Shown here one piece after another: positions 1 through 8,008 of a stretch of DNA of 64,000 nucleotides. The notes beneath the pieces are model-generated. The model saw only the letters and a list, made by a program, of their open reading frames with translations. It did not search any database and was not told the DNA's origin. Position 1 is the stretch's first letter, and each line of letters starts with the position of its first letter. The translations under genes and the position numbers were made by a program. The stretch is taken from assembly GCF_001956585.1 (NCBI RefSeq), contig NZ_MSRR01000003.1, positions 159,891 through 223,890 on the forward strand, written 5' to 3'. The stretch is from Actinomyces naeslundii (GTDB lineage: Bacteria > Actinomycetota > Actinomycetes > Actinomycetales > Actinomycetaceae).

Positions 1-2305
1 GGAAGCCGCGCTCGGAACGGTCTCTGCGCTCCCCGCGCTCACCCCGGTCGTCCCAGTCGCGCCGCTTGGGACGACGCTCTCCACTGTTGGGGCCGGACCA
101 GCCGTGGCCCGGTCCCTCATCGGGGCGGATCCGCAGCTCGCGGCCGGCAAAGGTGGCCCGTCCCATGACGCTCAGCTGCTCAGGACTGAGGTCGGCGTAG
201 ATCGTGACCAGGGAGAAGGACTGAAGGATATCGATCTTGCCGATGTCGGAGCCCTCGATACCGCCCTCGTTGGCCAGGGCACCGACGATCGCGCCCGGAA
301 GGACCCGGTCTCGGTGGCCCACCTCGATGCGGTAGACGGTCCCGGGGCCCTCGTGCTCGCGGCGTCCGGAACGCGTGGCCGAGCGGCGTCCCTCGCCACG
401 GTCTCCCCGCTCACCGTGACGGTTCTTCTCGCGCCCACCCTCGAAGGAGGCCGACAGGAAGGTCCCCTCGGAGTCGAGGTTCTCCTCCCGGCGTGCTCGC
501 TGGGGGCGCTCACCGCCACGGTCCTCTCTCCTGCGCGGTCCCTCGTCACCCACGGCGAGCGCCAGCAGCGTGGCCGCCAGCTCCTCGACGTCGATGTCCA
601 GATCCCGGGCAGAGTCACTGACCAGTGGCAGGTACATGTCCAGGCGGCCGCGCTCGTGGCGGGTGGCGGCCTTGGACAGGAGCTTCCGGGCACGGTGCTC
701 GGAGACGTCGGCGGGGGAGGGCAGGGTGATCTCCTCCAGCCGGCTGCCGGTGAGGCGCTCGATCTGACGGAGCTTGCCCTTCTCCTTGGGGGTCAGGAAG
801 GTAACGGCCTCGCCGTGGCGACCGGCGCGCCCCGTACGGCCGATGCGGTGAACGTAGGCCTCGGCCTCACGTGGCACATCGAAGTTGACGACCAGACCGA
901 TCCGGTCCACGTCCAGTCCCCGGGCGGCGACATCCGTGGCCACCAGCACGTCGAGGGTGCCGGCGCGCAGACGCTCCACCAGACGCTCGCGCTCGCGCTG
1001 AGGCACGTCACCGGAGATTGCGGCGGCCTGGATACCCCGGCCCGCCAGCTCGATGGCGACGTCCTCGGCCGTGGACTTGGTGCGCACGAAGACGATGGCG
1101 GCCTCGGCGTCGGTGACGGCAAGGACCCGGGAGACGGCGCCGATCTTGTGGCGGAAGGGAACCACCGCATAGGTCTGGTGGACGGTGGCGACGGTGGAGG
1201 CCGGCCTGGAGACCTCGACTTGAACGGGCTCGTGAAGGTGCTGGCGCGCCACGGCCTGGATGGCCGGAGGCATCGTGGCCGAGAACAGGGCGGTGCGCCG
1301 CTCGGTGGGAAGGGACTCCGCAATCGTCTCAACGTCCTCGGCGAAGCCCATGCGCAGCATCTCGTCGGCCTCGTCCAGGACGAAGTAGCGCACGTCGTCG
1401 AGCTGGAGCGCGCCCTTGTCAATGAGGTCGATGACGCGTCCGGGGGTGCCGACGACGACCTGGGCACCGCCCTTGAGCGCGCCGATCTGGGGACCGTAGG
1501 GGGCACCGCCGTAGACGGCCACCACGTCCAGCCCGCGGGAGCGGGAGGCCATGTCGGTGATGGCCTCGGCGCTCTGGAGGGCGAGCTCGCGGGTCGGGGC
1601 CAGAACGAGGGCCTGGACCACACCGTCACGGGAGTCGACGGCGTCGAGGAGCGGGAGCCCGAAGGCCGCGGTCTTCCCGGTTCCGGTCTGAGCGACGCCG
1701 ACGACGTCGCGGCCGGCCAGCAGGACCGGGATCGCCTCCTTCTGGATGGCGGTGGGCGTCACGAAGCCCATGTCGGTGACGGCCTTGAGCAGGTCCCTGG
1801 GAAGACCCAGGTCGGCGAAGGTGATCTCTTCGTCCTCGTGATCCGCCTTCATCCCGCCCTTGTCCCTGTTGCGCGGGGACTTGGGGCGCTCGTCGTCCTG
1901 CTGGTGGTCGTTGGAATCGGCGTCGGAGTCGATGAAGGGGGTGTGGCCGTCGACCTCGTCCTCATCGATGTCGACGCCGTCATCCTCGTCGGAGTCGTCG
2001 GCCTCGTCCTCCGGGTCGGCCTCGGGGCGGTCCCGGTCGACGTCGTCGGCCTCGTCCTCGTGATCGACGTCCTCGGGGTCCTCGGGGGAGTCGGAGGAGG
2101 CGGGAGTGGCGAAGTCCTCGGGTGAGGGGGCGGAGTCATCAGAGTGGTGCGGTGCGGCGACGGTTTCATCGTCACGGTTGGCGTCGGCGGGTCTGCCGCC
2201 GGAGAGCTCGGCGGAGAAGAGCGCGTCGAGGCTCAGGGGGCCGTTGCTGTCGCTGCTCTGAGCGCCATCGGAGGAGCCGGGCGCAGTGCTGGAGGAGGTA
2301 GTCAT
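1..2305 (-). CDS. DEAD-box ATP-dependent RNA helicase (DeaD/CsdA-like), 3' end cut by window
   Basis: ATP-dependent RNA unwinding, probably ribosome assembly or mRNA turnover in the cytoplasm. The frame is open from an ATG at 2305 to the window edge (about 768 codons). The first ~155 residues are low-complexity, rich in Asp, Glu and Ser. The helicase core follows with Q-motif (TPTAIQ), motif I AQTGTGKT, PTREL, LDEADEML, SATM, ARGLD and HRIGRTGR. Downstream lies a DbpA-type RNA-binding domain (near YRIEVGHRDRVLPGAIVGA) and then a basic Arg/Gly/Glu tail (GERRPKRRDWDDRGERGER) running off the window. The order acidic head, RecA pair, DbpA domain, RG tail is that of actinobacterial DeaD. The start is supported by codon use; the purine-rich AAGGGGA lies rather far (17 nt) upstream. 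Transcribed alone. Confidence 0.93.
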   Translation of the reverse strand, partial: MTTSSSTAPGSSDGAQSSDSNGPLSLDALFSAELSGGRPADANRDDETVAAPHHSDDSAPSPEDFATPASSDSPEDPEDVDHEDEADDVDRDRPEADPEDEADDSDEDDGVDIDEDEVDGHTPFIDSDADSNDHQQDDERPKSPRNRDKGGMKADHEDEEITFADLGLPRDLLKAVTDMGFVTPTAIQKEAIPVLLAGRDVVGVAQTGTGKTAAFGLPLLDAVDSRDGVVQALVLAPTRELALQSAEAITDMASRSRGLDVVAVYGGAPYGPQIGALKGGAQVVVGTPGRVIDLIDKGALQLDDVRYFVLDEADEMLRMGFAEDVETIAESLPTERRTALFSATMPPAIQAVARQHLHEPVQVEVSRPASTVATVHQTYAVVPFRHKIGAVSRVLAVTDAEAAIVFVRTKSTAEDVAIELAGRGIQAAAISGDVPQRERERLVERLRAGTLDVLVATDVAARGLDVDRIGLVVNFDVPREAEAYVHRIGRTGRAGRHGEAVTFLTPKEKGKLRQIERLTGSRLEEITLPSPADVSEHRARKLLSKAATRHERGRLDMYLPLVSDSARDLDIDVEELAATLLALAVGDEGPRRREDRGGERPQRARREENLDSEGTFLSASFEGGREKNRHGERGDRGEGRRSATRSGRREHEGPGTVYRIEVGHRDRVLPGAIVGALANEGGIEGSDIGKIDILQSFSLVTIYADLSPEQLSVMGRATFAGRELRIRPDEGPGHGWSGPNSGERRPKRRDWDDRGERGERRDRSERGF

Positions 2306-2611
2306 GAAGTTTTCCCATATCTGTCCCCTTGAAGTGGTTGGGGACCGCGGCGGAGTGTGGGGGAGGACCTTTTGTCCTCCGCTCTTTGCCGTACCTGGCC
2401 CACCACACTCGCCCGCACCCGGACGTACCGGATGACTCATGGGCTAACACGCACAGACTCACGGGATGCTCTTGCCGCACACCAGGTGCGGCAGGACCCG
2501 AACGGGGTCAACAGGGCACGGATCGCTCCTGCGGCCCAGGCTACGGGAGAAGCGGCGTCGTTCCGCGCCTCCACGAGCCGGATCACAGGTGAGGTCCGTC
2601 TCGTGCCTCGC
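2306..2611. other. Intergenic region between helicase start and ABC operon end
   Basis: About 300 bp without a convincing gene. It holds the helicase promoter region and the end of the ABC transporter transcript. The only clear structure is the hairpin at 2473-2493. Short open frames here lack ribosome sites and typical codon use. Confidence 0.6.
2473..2493 (-). terminator. Hairpin downstream of the ABC importer operon
   Basis: TGCCGCAC-ACCAG-GTGCGGCA is a perfect 8-bp stem with a 5-nt loop, extendable by G-U pairs. It lies about 120 nt past the stop of the ATPase gene. No T-tract follows, as is common for high-GC actinobacterial terminators, so assignment as a terminator is tentative. Confidence 0.45.
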
Positions 2612-3493
2612 TCAGCGCCCGAGCAGACTGAGGATCCGACGACGCAGCTCACGGAACTCGTCGGTCGACTCGTCGTGCTCGGGCACGTCGATGTCGGCCA
2701 CGATGCGCGCGGGTCGCTCGGACAGGACGATCACCCGGCCGGCCAGGCGCAGTGCCTCGTCGACGTCGTGGGTGACCAGGATCGCAGTGAAGCGCTGGGA
2801 CTCCCATAGCTTGATGATCTCGTCCTGGAGCTGGAGGCGGGTCAGTGCGTCGAGCTTGCCCAGAGGCTCGTCCAGGAGGAAGAGCCGGGGCCGGTTGACC
2901 AGGGCCCGGGCCAGCGAGGCGCGCTGGGCCATGCCGCCCGAGAGCGTCGTGGGGTAGGCCTCGGCGAAGTCCCGTAGTCCCACGATCTGCAGGGCAGCCT
3001 CCACCCGGCGCTGGTCGCGTTCCAGGCGGTCTCTCGCCTCGGGGCCCAGGGCGACGTTGTCCCGCACCGTTCTCCAGGGCAGGAGCGTGGCGTCCTGGAA
3101 GGCCAGTGCCCGCAGTGGTGAGGGACCGGTGACCCGCGTGGAGTCGACCTCGACGTCACCCTCGACCGGCTGCTCGAGGCCGGCCAACAGACGCAGGATC
3201 GTTGACTTGCCGCAGCCCGAGGGGCCTACCAGTGCGACGAACTCGCCGGGGGCGACCGTCAGGTCGATGTCGTCGAGAACGGGGAGCTGGTCCGGCTTGG
3301 TCGCCTCGACCTCGTGGCGCGCCCTGGCTGAGGGGGATATGCGTCGGAGCAGAAAGTGGAGCCAGCCATGGTCCAGGTCGCGGGACACGGGGTAGCGGTG
3401 GGTGACGCCCCTAAGGTCGACCTTCGCGCCTCGGGAGGCGGATGGATCTGGAGCCTGGAGCGTGCTTTCGACTGTTGTGGAATCGGCAGACAC
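2612..3493 (-). CDS. ABC transporter ATP-binding protein (SsuB/TauB/NrtD class)
   Basis: Energises import of an alkanesulfonate-, taurine- or nitrate-type solute at the cytoplasmic membrane face. 293 aa with Walker A GPSGCGKST (residues 90-98), signature LSGGMAQ (about 184-190), Walker B LFLLDEP (about 204-210) and a His-switch region ILVTHDVDEA. A ~65-residue N-terminal extension precedes the usual domain start. The GTG start at 3493 lies 4 nt after the permease stop, with GAGG overlapping the permease end, so translation is probably coupled. Last gene of the three-gene operon. The Cys-codon leader upstream of the operon favours a sulfur source as substrate (inference); the family alone cannot tell sulfonate from nitrate. 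Confidence 0.88.
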   Translation of the reverse strand: MSADSTTVESTLQAPDPSASRGAKVDLRGVTHRYPVSRDLDHGWLHFLLRRISPSARARHEVEATKPDQLPVLDDIDLTVAPGEFVALVGPSGCGKSTILRLLAGLEQPVEGDVEVDSTRVTGPSPLRALAFQDATLLPWRTVRDNVALGPEARDRLERDQRRVEAALQIVGLRDFAEAYPTTLSGGMAQRASLARALVNRPRLFLLDEPLGKLDALTRLQLQDEIIKLWESQRFTAILVTHDVDEALRLAGRVIVLSERPARIVADIDVPEHDESTDEFRELRRRILSLLGR

Positions 3494-3497
3494 CGGT

Positions 3498-4565
3498 TCA
3501 CCACCTCACAAGGTTCTGCTGCCATGCCAGCAGCGAGGAGCGGATCTTGAACAGCAGGACCATGAGGGTGCGGCAGAAGGCCACCAGAATGATGAGGGCC
3601 ACGTACATCCTGGGGTAGTCAGCCCAGCCCTTGACCCAGTTGATGTACCACGCCAGTCCCTTGTCGACACCGGTGAGCTCGGCGGTCATGAGGGCGGCGA
3701 GCGAGGTGCCCAGGCCCGTGAACAGGCCGGTGAGCATGTCGGGCAGGGCCGAGGGCACGGCCACCCGCCGGATGAGGAAGAGCTCGTCGGCTCCCAGCGT
3801 GCGGGCCATGTCGATGTAGTCGCGGCGCACGGAGCGCACGCCCGCACGGGTCATGGTCGCCATGGGGAACCAGGCGCCGAAGCCCACGATGAAGGCCGCC
3901 GAGGCGTACGTCGTCGGGAGCAGAAGCAGGGCCAGTGGAAGGAGAGAGGCCGCAGGAACCGGACCGATGGTCTGCAGGAGCGGATGGAGCCAGTAGTCGG
4001 CGCGCCTCGACCAACCCATGAGCAGTCCCGTGAAGAACCCCAGCACCGATCCCGCTGTGTACCCGATGACGAAGAGCAGGGCGGAGGCCCCCAGGCAGCT
4101 GAGCAGCAGCCTCCAGTCACCGGCGAAGGACGCGATCAGTACCTCTGGGGCGGCGAAGTACGGGGGCGCGAGCAGCCCCAGCTTGGAGGTCGTCAGCTGC
4201 CAGACGATGAACCAGGCGCCGGCAGCGTTGATCCAGGGCAGGTAGTGCGCCAGCGCGCTCGCCGCCGCCGAGGCCGGACGTCTCCAGGCGCAGAAGGTCC
4301 ACGCGGTGAGCACCACCAGCCAGGTGCCGGCGAGAACAGTCAGCGGAGTGGTCGGTGCCCGGCGGAGAAGGCCCGCGTCCGGAAGCAGGACGACAATGAC
4401 CGGGTAGACCAGCCACAAAGACAGTGCGGTCGTTGTCCACAACGATGTCGAGGAGAACCGACGACGTGCTGGTGCCTCGGGCCTGGTTGCCGAGGAGCTC
4501 GGTTCTGGACGCTTCTGGTCACCGCGCTCGGTTGGTGTGGCTGTGGGTCTGGTATTGGTGAGCAC
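3498..4565 (-). CDS. ABC transporter permease (SsuC/TauC/NrtB class)
   Basis: Membrane-spanning channel of the importer. 355 aa: a Ser/Pro/Arg-rich cytoplasmic head (~35 residues), two extra N-terminal hydrophobic segments (around 45-65 and 75-95), then the binding-protein-dependent permease domain with about six membrane helices. The cytoplasmic EAA-like loop is near MARTLGADELFLIRRVAVPSALP. GTG start at 4565, 6 nt after the binding-protein stop, with AAGGA inside the upstream gene. Longer than typical SsuC (~260 aa) because of the N-terminal helices. Confidence 0.86.
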   Translation of the reverse strand: MLTNTRPTATPTERGDQKRPEPSSSATRPEAPARRRFSSTSLWTTTALSLWLVYPVIVVLLPDAGLLRRAPTTPLTVLAGTWLVVLTAWTFCAWRRPASAAASALAHYLPWINAAGAWFIVWQLTTSKLGLLAPPYFAAPEVLIASFAGDWRLLLSCLGASALLFVIGYTAGSVLGFFTGLLMGWSRRADYWLHPLLQTIGPVPAASLLPLALLLLPTTYASAAFIVGFGAWFPMATMTRAGVRSVRRDYIDMARTLGADELFLIRRVAVPSALPDMLTGLFTGLGTSLAALMTAELTGVDKGLAWYINWVKGWADYPRMYVALIILVAFCRTLMVLLFKIRSSLLAWQQNLVRW

Positions 4566-4571
4566 TGGCCA

Positions 4572-5723
4572 TCAGTCCTTGATGCCGAGATCGGCGACGA
4601 CCGCGTTCGTCAGGCTCTGTGCGGAGACGTCGGAGGTGATGAAGCCGGTTGTCTTGAACTTCTCGATGCCAGGCTCGATCGCAGCGCGGAACCTGGATGC
4701 CGAGGCCTTGAACCCATAGGTCTTGAGCACTCGGACGACGACGTCCTGGTCCGCAGCCACGTAGTCGTTGTCGACCTCGATCTTGGCGATCTCATCGATA
4801 TGGTCCGGCACGTAGGCCGAACCCTTCAACCAGGCCTCAGTGAGAGCCTTGGCCTCCTTGGGCTGCTTCTTGACGAAGTCGCCGTTGAGAGCCACCGAGC
4901 AGCAGAACTCCTCAGCGTCGTTGTTGGCCAGCTCTCGGGCCGTGCCGTTGAAGACGGGAAGCAGCGGCGCGGGGTCGGAACCCATGATGGCGTCCACCTG
5001 CCCGTCGGCCAGAGCGGTTCCCAGGGAGTCCGCATCGACCGTGCGCCAGGTGATGTCGCCGCCGTCGGGGTCGACGTTGATACCGGCCTCGGACAGCCCG
5101 ATTGCGAAGTAGGCGAAGGCCGATGACGACAGTGACGGAACACCGATGGTGGTGCCCTTGAGATCTGCCAGGCGATGGTACTGGGAGTCCTTGCCCACCA
5201 CCAGACGTAGGCAGCCGGCGTGAAGTCCTGCCGTGAGCCTGGCATTGAGCCCGTTGTAGATCGGCTCCAGCCAGGAGAAGAAGATGCCGGGGGCGCCGAT
5301 GTACTTGCCTGCGCCCACTCCGTCCTTGGTGTCCTCGGTCTGCTGGGTACGCGCAAGGGTCACCTTCAGACCCGCGTCGTCGAAGAATCCCTTGTGGTAC
5401 GCGGCGTAGAGCGGAGCGGCGCAGATGTCTCCGCCGATCACCAGGGGGAGCGCCTCGTGGGCCCCGATCACTCCCTGATTGGTGCGCCGGATCGTCAGGT
5501 ATGCGCCGGCACCGAGCGCGGTGGCGGCCGCCAGGCCACCGACCGTCAGCAGCGTGCGCCGCGAGGGTCTGCTGCGGCGAGGTGCCTCAGCATCTGGGCC
5601 ATCCGCGTCGTCGTCCGCAGCAAGTATCTCCGCTGCGTTCTCGGCGGTGACCTCGTCCTTCTTAAGAAGGGACGAATCTGATGAGGATGAGGCGGAAGAA
5701 GGGGAGGGGACGGTCTTGGACAT
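4572..5723 (-). CDS. ABC transporter substrate-binding protein (SsuA/THI5-like), twin-arginine N-terminus
   Basis: Extracytoplasmic solute receptor. 383 aa from ATG 5723, chosen because a strong AGGAG lies 5 nt upstream. An unusually long polar N-region (~54 residues) is followed by SRRTLL and a hydrophobic stretch (about 58-77), fitting a Tat signal or a non-cleaved anchor. No lipobox Cys is present. The mature part has the NMT1/THI5-like fold start GGDICAAPLYAAYHKGFF and the two-lobed binding-protein pattern. First gene of the importer operon. The substrate is unknown; a sulfonate-type compound is inferred from the leader ORF. Confidence 0.85.
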   Translation of the reverse strand: MSKTVPSPSSASSSSDSSLLKKDEVTAENAAEILAADDDADGPDAEAPRRSRPSRRTLLTVGGLAAATALGAGAYLTIRRTNQGVIGAHEALPLVIGGDICAAPLYAAYHKGFFDDAGLKVTLARTQQTEDTKDGVGAGKYIGAPGIFFSWLEPIYNGLNARLTAGLHAGCLRLVVGKDSQYHRLADLKGTTIGVPSLSSSAFAYFAIGLSEAGINVDPDGGDITWRTVDADSLGTALADGQVDAIMGSDPAPLLPVFNGTARELANNDAEEFCCSVALNGDFVKKQPKEAKALTEAWLKGSAYVPDHIDEIAKIEVDNDYVAADQDVVVRVLKTYGFKASASRFRAAIEPGIEKFKTTGFITSDVSAQSLTNAVVADLGIKD

Positions 5724-5950
5724 GGTGTCTCCTAGGAAAAGGAATGGGACGGGAGAGAACCGAACAGGTTGGCTAGGAATACGGCTCAGGTGTGCAGACG
5801 CGTGATCGCAACAGCAATTTCCTGTGGCGTTAGTCGACGAGGACGACGAGAGCCTGTGAACGGCATCGGGATCGTCGTGGCTCAGCGGCTCATGAGACAC
5901 CGGCGCAGTGGCGGTTCTACGGCATCGCGCAGCCGGAAAGCGGGAGCTCA

Positions 5951-5969
5951 GCCCGACGTTGCCTCGGGC
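5951..5969 (-). other. Small hairpin in the importer leader RNA
   Basis: GCCCGA...TCGGGC, a perfect 6-bp stem with a 7-nt loop, lies in the ~300-nt leader between the Cys-codon ORF and the binding-protein gene. It could be part of the attenuation switch. No classical T-tract terminator was found in this leader. Confidence 0.35.
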
Positions 5970-6037
5970 GTTCCACAGCGGTCGATCTTTACCAAGGCAT
6001 CATTCGGCTTCAGGCGCCAGAGGTGCACCGGGGTGAA

Positions 6038-6136
6038 TCAGTAAGGCCGACAGCAACAGCACATTCGCGCGCCACACATGACCGCGAGCGCTTGAGCGCC
6101 GGAGGCGGTAGTGGTCCTCAGAGCGATGTGCATCAT
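6038..6136 (-). CDS. Leader peptide with four tandem cysteine codons (putative cysteine attenuator)
   Basis: A 32-codon ORF on the minus strand starting ATG ATG and ending with codons for M-C-C-C-C-R-P-Y then TGA. The four adjacent Cys codons (TGC TGT TGC TGT) occupy roughly 6050-6061; a fifth Cys is a few codons earlier. The -10-like box TAGGGT ends 7 nt before the first ATG, so the transcript should begin at the start codon (leaderless). Polycysteine-coding leaderless small ORFs act as cysteine-responsive attenuators of sulfur genes in mycobacteria (established). Here the ORF precedes a sulfonate-type ABC operon on the same strand, with ~310 nt of leader between. An alternative internal start would give a 13-residue peptide with the same Cys run. 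Confidence 0.7.
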   Translation of the reverse strand: MMHIALRTTTASGAQALAVMCGARMCCCCRPY

Positions 6137-6162
6137 GGGCGACACCCTACGCCATGTCGCCC
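6137..6162. promoter_or_regulatory. Leader-ORF promoter region with inverted repeat
   Basis: On the minus strand TTGCAT then TAGGGT form candidate -35/-10 boxes just before the leader ORF. The perfect inverted repeat GGGCGAC...GTCGCCC (7-bp arms, 12-nt spacer) encloses the -10 box. It could be a repressor operator. No regulator gene is adjacent. Confidence 0.4.
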
Positions 6163-6263
6163 GGAAGAATGCAAGCTCATTTTCCCGTACGGTCCGTCGC
6201 TGGTGAGCCGTGACCGGTCGCTGTTACAGGCACTGCAGCCGATAGGGGCCGTGCGACGTCGGA

Positions 6264-6269
6264 TAGGGT
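6264..6269 (+). promoter_or_regulatory. -10 box of the Fes-like gene (leaderless)
   Basis: TAGGGT followed by 6 nt and the GTG start. The same TAGGGT-N6-start layout recurs before the YrdC-family gene and rarA. Confidence 0.6.
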
Positions 6270-6275
6270 CGTGGT

Positions 6276-7661
6276 GTGAGCGGTATCCGTCCTGACGATG
6301 TTCTGGTGCGCGAGACCCGGTGGCGAGAGCTGACGTCGACCCCCGTGGCGCCGGGGGGCGGTCTTCTTCCTGCAGCGCCGGCATGGTGGCCGCGGAAGCC
6401 CGACGATGATGCCCTCGCGGCCGCGGCGGCTCGTGGCACCCCGGTGCTGGGGGAGACTCGCCTTGTTGATGGCGTCACGATGCGCGAGGCGACCTTCCTG
6501 TGGTGCGACGATCGACGGCATGGTGAGAGTCCCAGTGTGCTCATCCACCTCAACACGCTGACGGACAATCACCGCACGCACATTGTCCCGGCTCTGGCCA
6601 ACCGGGTCCCGGGAACCGGGTGGTGGGCGCTTCATGTCCTGCTGCCGGATGACGCCCTTGTGGGCTATCGGATCGTGGTGACGCGTGATCGGTTGCCCGA
6701 CGACGTCGGGGCGCGACGGGAGTGCTGGAAACGCGTTCACGCCGAAGGACGCCCCGATGCCCTCTGCCCCGATCGACTGCATGACGGCTTCGGCTTCGTC
6801 TCCTCCCTGTGGGAGGGGCCGGGAGCTGTCACCCACCCGGAGTGGTCGGTGGCGTCGGCCGAAGGCGTGATGGCTGCGCCCAGCATTGACCCCAGCGGCG
6901 GAGGGTACGGATACAGCGTTGAGGTCGGCGGCGGGGCCCTCGACGGCTTCGATGCTCCTGGCGACTCCGCGCGACGCATCACCCTCTGGCAGCAGGACTG
7001 CTGCGGCGGCTCGGACGGAGGCCGGCGGGAGCGGGGACAGGATCAGGGGCGGGGACTGCTGGTTCTTCTCGACGGCGAGATCTGGCGCCGCAACGACGTC
7101 GTCCGCAGGCTTGGCGCCAGAGCGGCTTCCTGGGACCTGCTGCTCATCGACTCCGGGAGTCTAACCATGCGTGCGCGCGACCTGGCAGATCCTCATCGCA
7201 GCAGGGAGCTGGTGATCCGGTGCCTTGAGGCGGTGCGAAGCCTTCGGCCACCGTGCGACCCGCAGCGGGTGGTGGTGGCCGGTCAGTCCCTGGGGGGTGT
7301 GGCCGCTGCGGATCTCGTCCTGCACCGCCCGGATGCCGCTGCTCGTGCCATCTGCCAGTCGGGCTCCTTCTGGCTGGGGTCAGGCCGCAGGGGCGAAGGG
7401 GAGGGAGAGCTCCTGGCCTGGTTGCGCCGTCGAGGTGAGCAGAAGCCGTCTGAGCCGGTGCCGGCCCGCCTGGTGGTTCAGTGCGGCGTGCACGAGGGTG
7501 TGTTGCGCACGGGCGGGCGCCTGGCCGCTCAGCTGCTCGCGGCCCAGGGGGCTCTGCTGGAGTACCGCGAGGAGCGCGGTGGCCATGACTACGCCTGGTG
7601 GCGTCACGGGCTGTCCTGGGGGCTCGACGTTCACGAGCAGGATCTTCCTTATTGCCCGTGA
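6276..7661 (+). CDS. Enterochelin esterase (Fes)-family siderophore hydrolase
   Basis: Predicted to cleave ferric trilactone-type siderophores in the cytoplasm and release iron. 461 aa: an N-terminal Fes-like domain (WWALHVLLPDDALVGYRIVV region), then an esterase-D type alpha/beta-hydrolase domain. The nucleophile elbow is GQSLGG and the His motif GGHDYAWWRHGL is close to the GGHD-W pattern of Fes; an acidic residue between them completes the triad. GTG start at 6276 has TAGGGT 6 nt upstream (6264-6269) and no Shine-Dalgarno, so leaderless translation is expected. Monocistronic. Siderophore identity cannot be told. Confidence 0.8.
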   Translation: MSGIRPDDVLVRETRWRELTSTPVAPGGGLLPAAPAWWPRKPDDDALAAAAARGTPVLGETRLVDGVTMREATFLWCDDRRHGESPSVLIHLNTLTDNHRTHIVPALANRVPGTGWWALHVLLPDDALVGYRIVVTRDRLPDDVGARRECWKRVHAEGRPDALCPDRLHDGFGFVSSLWEGPGAVTHPEWSVASAEGVMAAPSIDPSGGGYGYSVEVGGGALDGFDAPGDSARRITLWQQDCCGGSDGGRRERGQDQGRGLLVLLDGEIWRRNDVVRRLGARAASWDLLLIDSGSLTMRARDLADPHRSRELVIRCLEAVRSLRPPCDPQRVVVAGQSLGGVAAADLVLHRPDAAARAICQSGSFWLGSGRRGEGEGELLAWLRRRGEQKPSEPVPARLVVQCGVHEGVLRTGGRLAAQLLAAQGALLEYREERGGHDYAWWRHGLSWGLDVHEQDLPYCP

Positions 7662-8008
7662 CGCGTGCACATAAAAACGAGATGGAAATGAAACCTGGGC
7701 AACGGTGTGATCACGCGACCCGATTTATCGTTACCAATGCACGAGTTTTCTCAGTGATTTCGGAACTCGATGGTCTCATCCTGACCGGTTGTCGGGTTAC
7801 TGCTGTGTATACTTAACCAGGAATCGACGTCGCAAACGATGAGTTCGGAAGATAGAGGATTCTTAGAGGGGAGCAGTCTGTCTATTATCGTTTGCGAAAG
7901 GCAGTCGTATCCGTTGAACGGTGCGTTCCTTTCCTCGTCATCCAACGTCCCCAACTGCGGACCGTACGAGTAAGTCCACCTGTACCCGCCCATGAACGAG
8001 ACCACTTG
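7662..8008. other. Intergenic region with promoter and long leader of the surface-protein operon
   Basis: About 350 bp, visibly more AT-rich than the flanks. It contains a clear -10 box TATACT at 7808-7813, giving a leader of roughly 190 nt, and a perfect 11-bp inverted repeat (separate entry). No gene with convincing coding signal is present. Confidence 0.65.
7830..7897. repeat. Perfect 11-bp inverted repeat in the surface-operon leader
   Basis: TCGCAAACGAT at 7830-7840 and ATCGTTTGCGA at 7887-7897 are exact reverse complements separated by 46 nt. The pair lies 20-90 nt downstream of the -10 box TATACT, so it should fold in the 5' leader of the mRNA for the secreted proteins. A purine run (AGAGGGGAG) lies in the loop. 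It may be an RNA control element or a paired operator. Confidence 0.6.

Noticed and set aside
104-2125. A 673-codon open frame on the plus strand
   Set aside because: Antisense to the DEAD-box helicase, whose motifs are complete on the minus strand.
3402-5126. A 574-codon plus-strand open frame
   Set aside because: Antisense to the permease and binding protein; low-complexity Gly/Arg/Gln content, no homology seen.
5724-5900. In-frame N-terminal extension of the binding protein containing a Cys triplet
   Set aside because: The AGGAG before ATG 5723 and the Tat-like start fit better. The Cys triplet there is far from a stop codon and not in attenuator position, unlike the leader ORF at 6038-6136.
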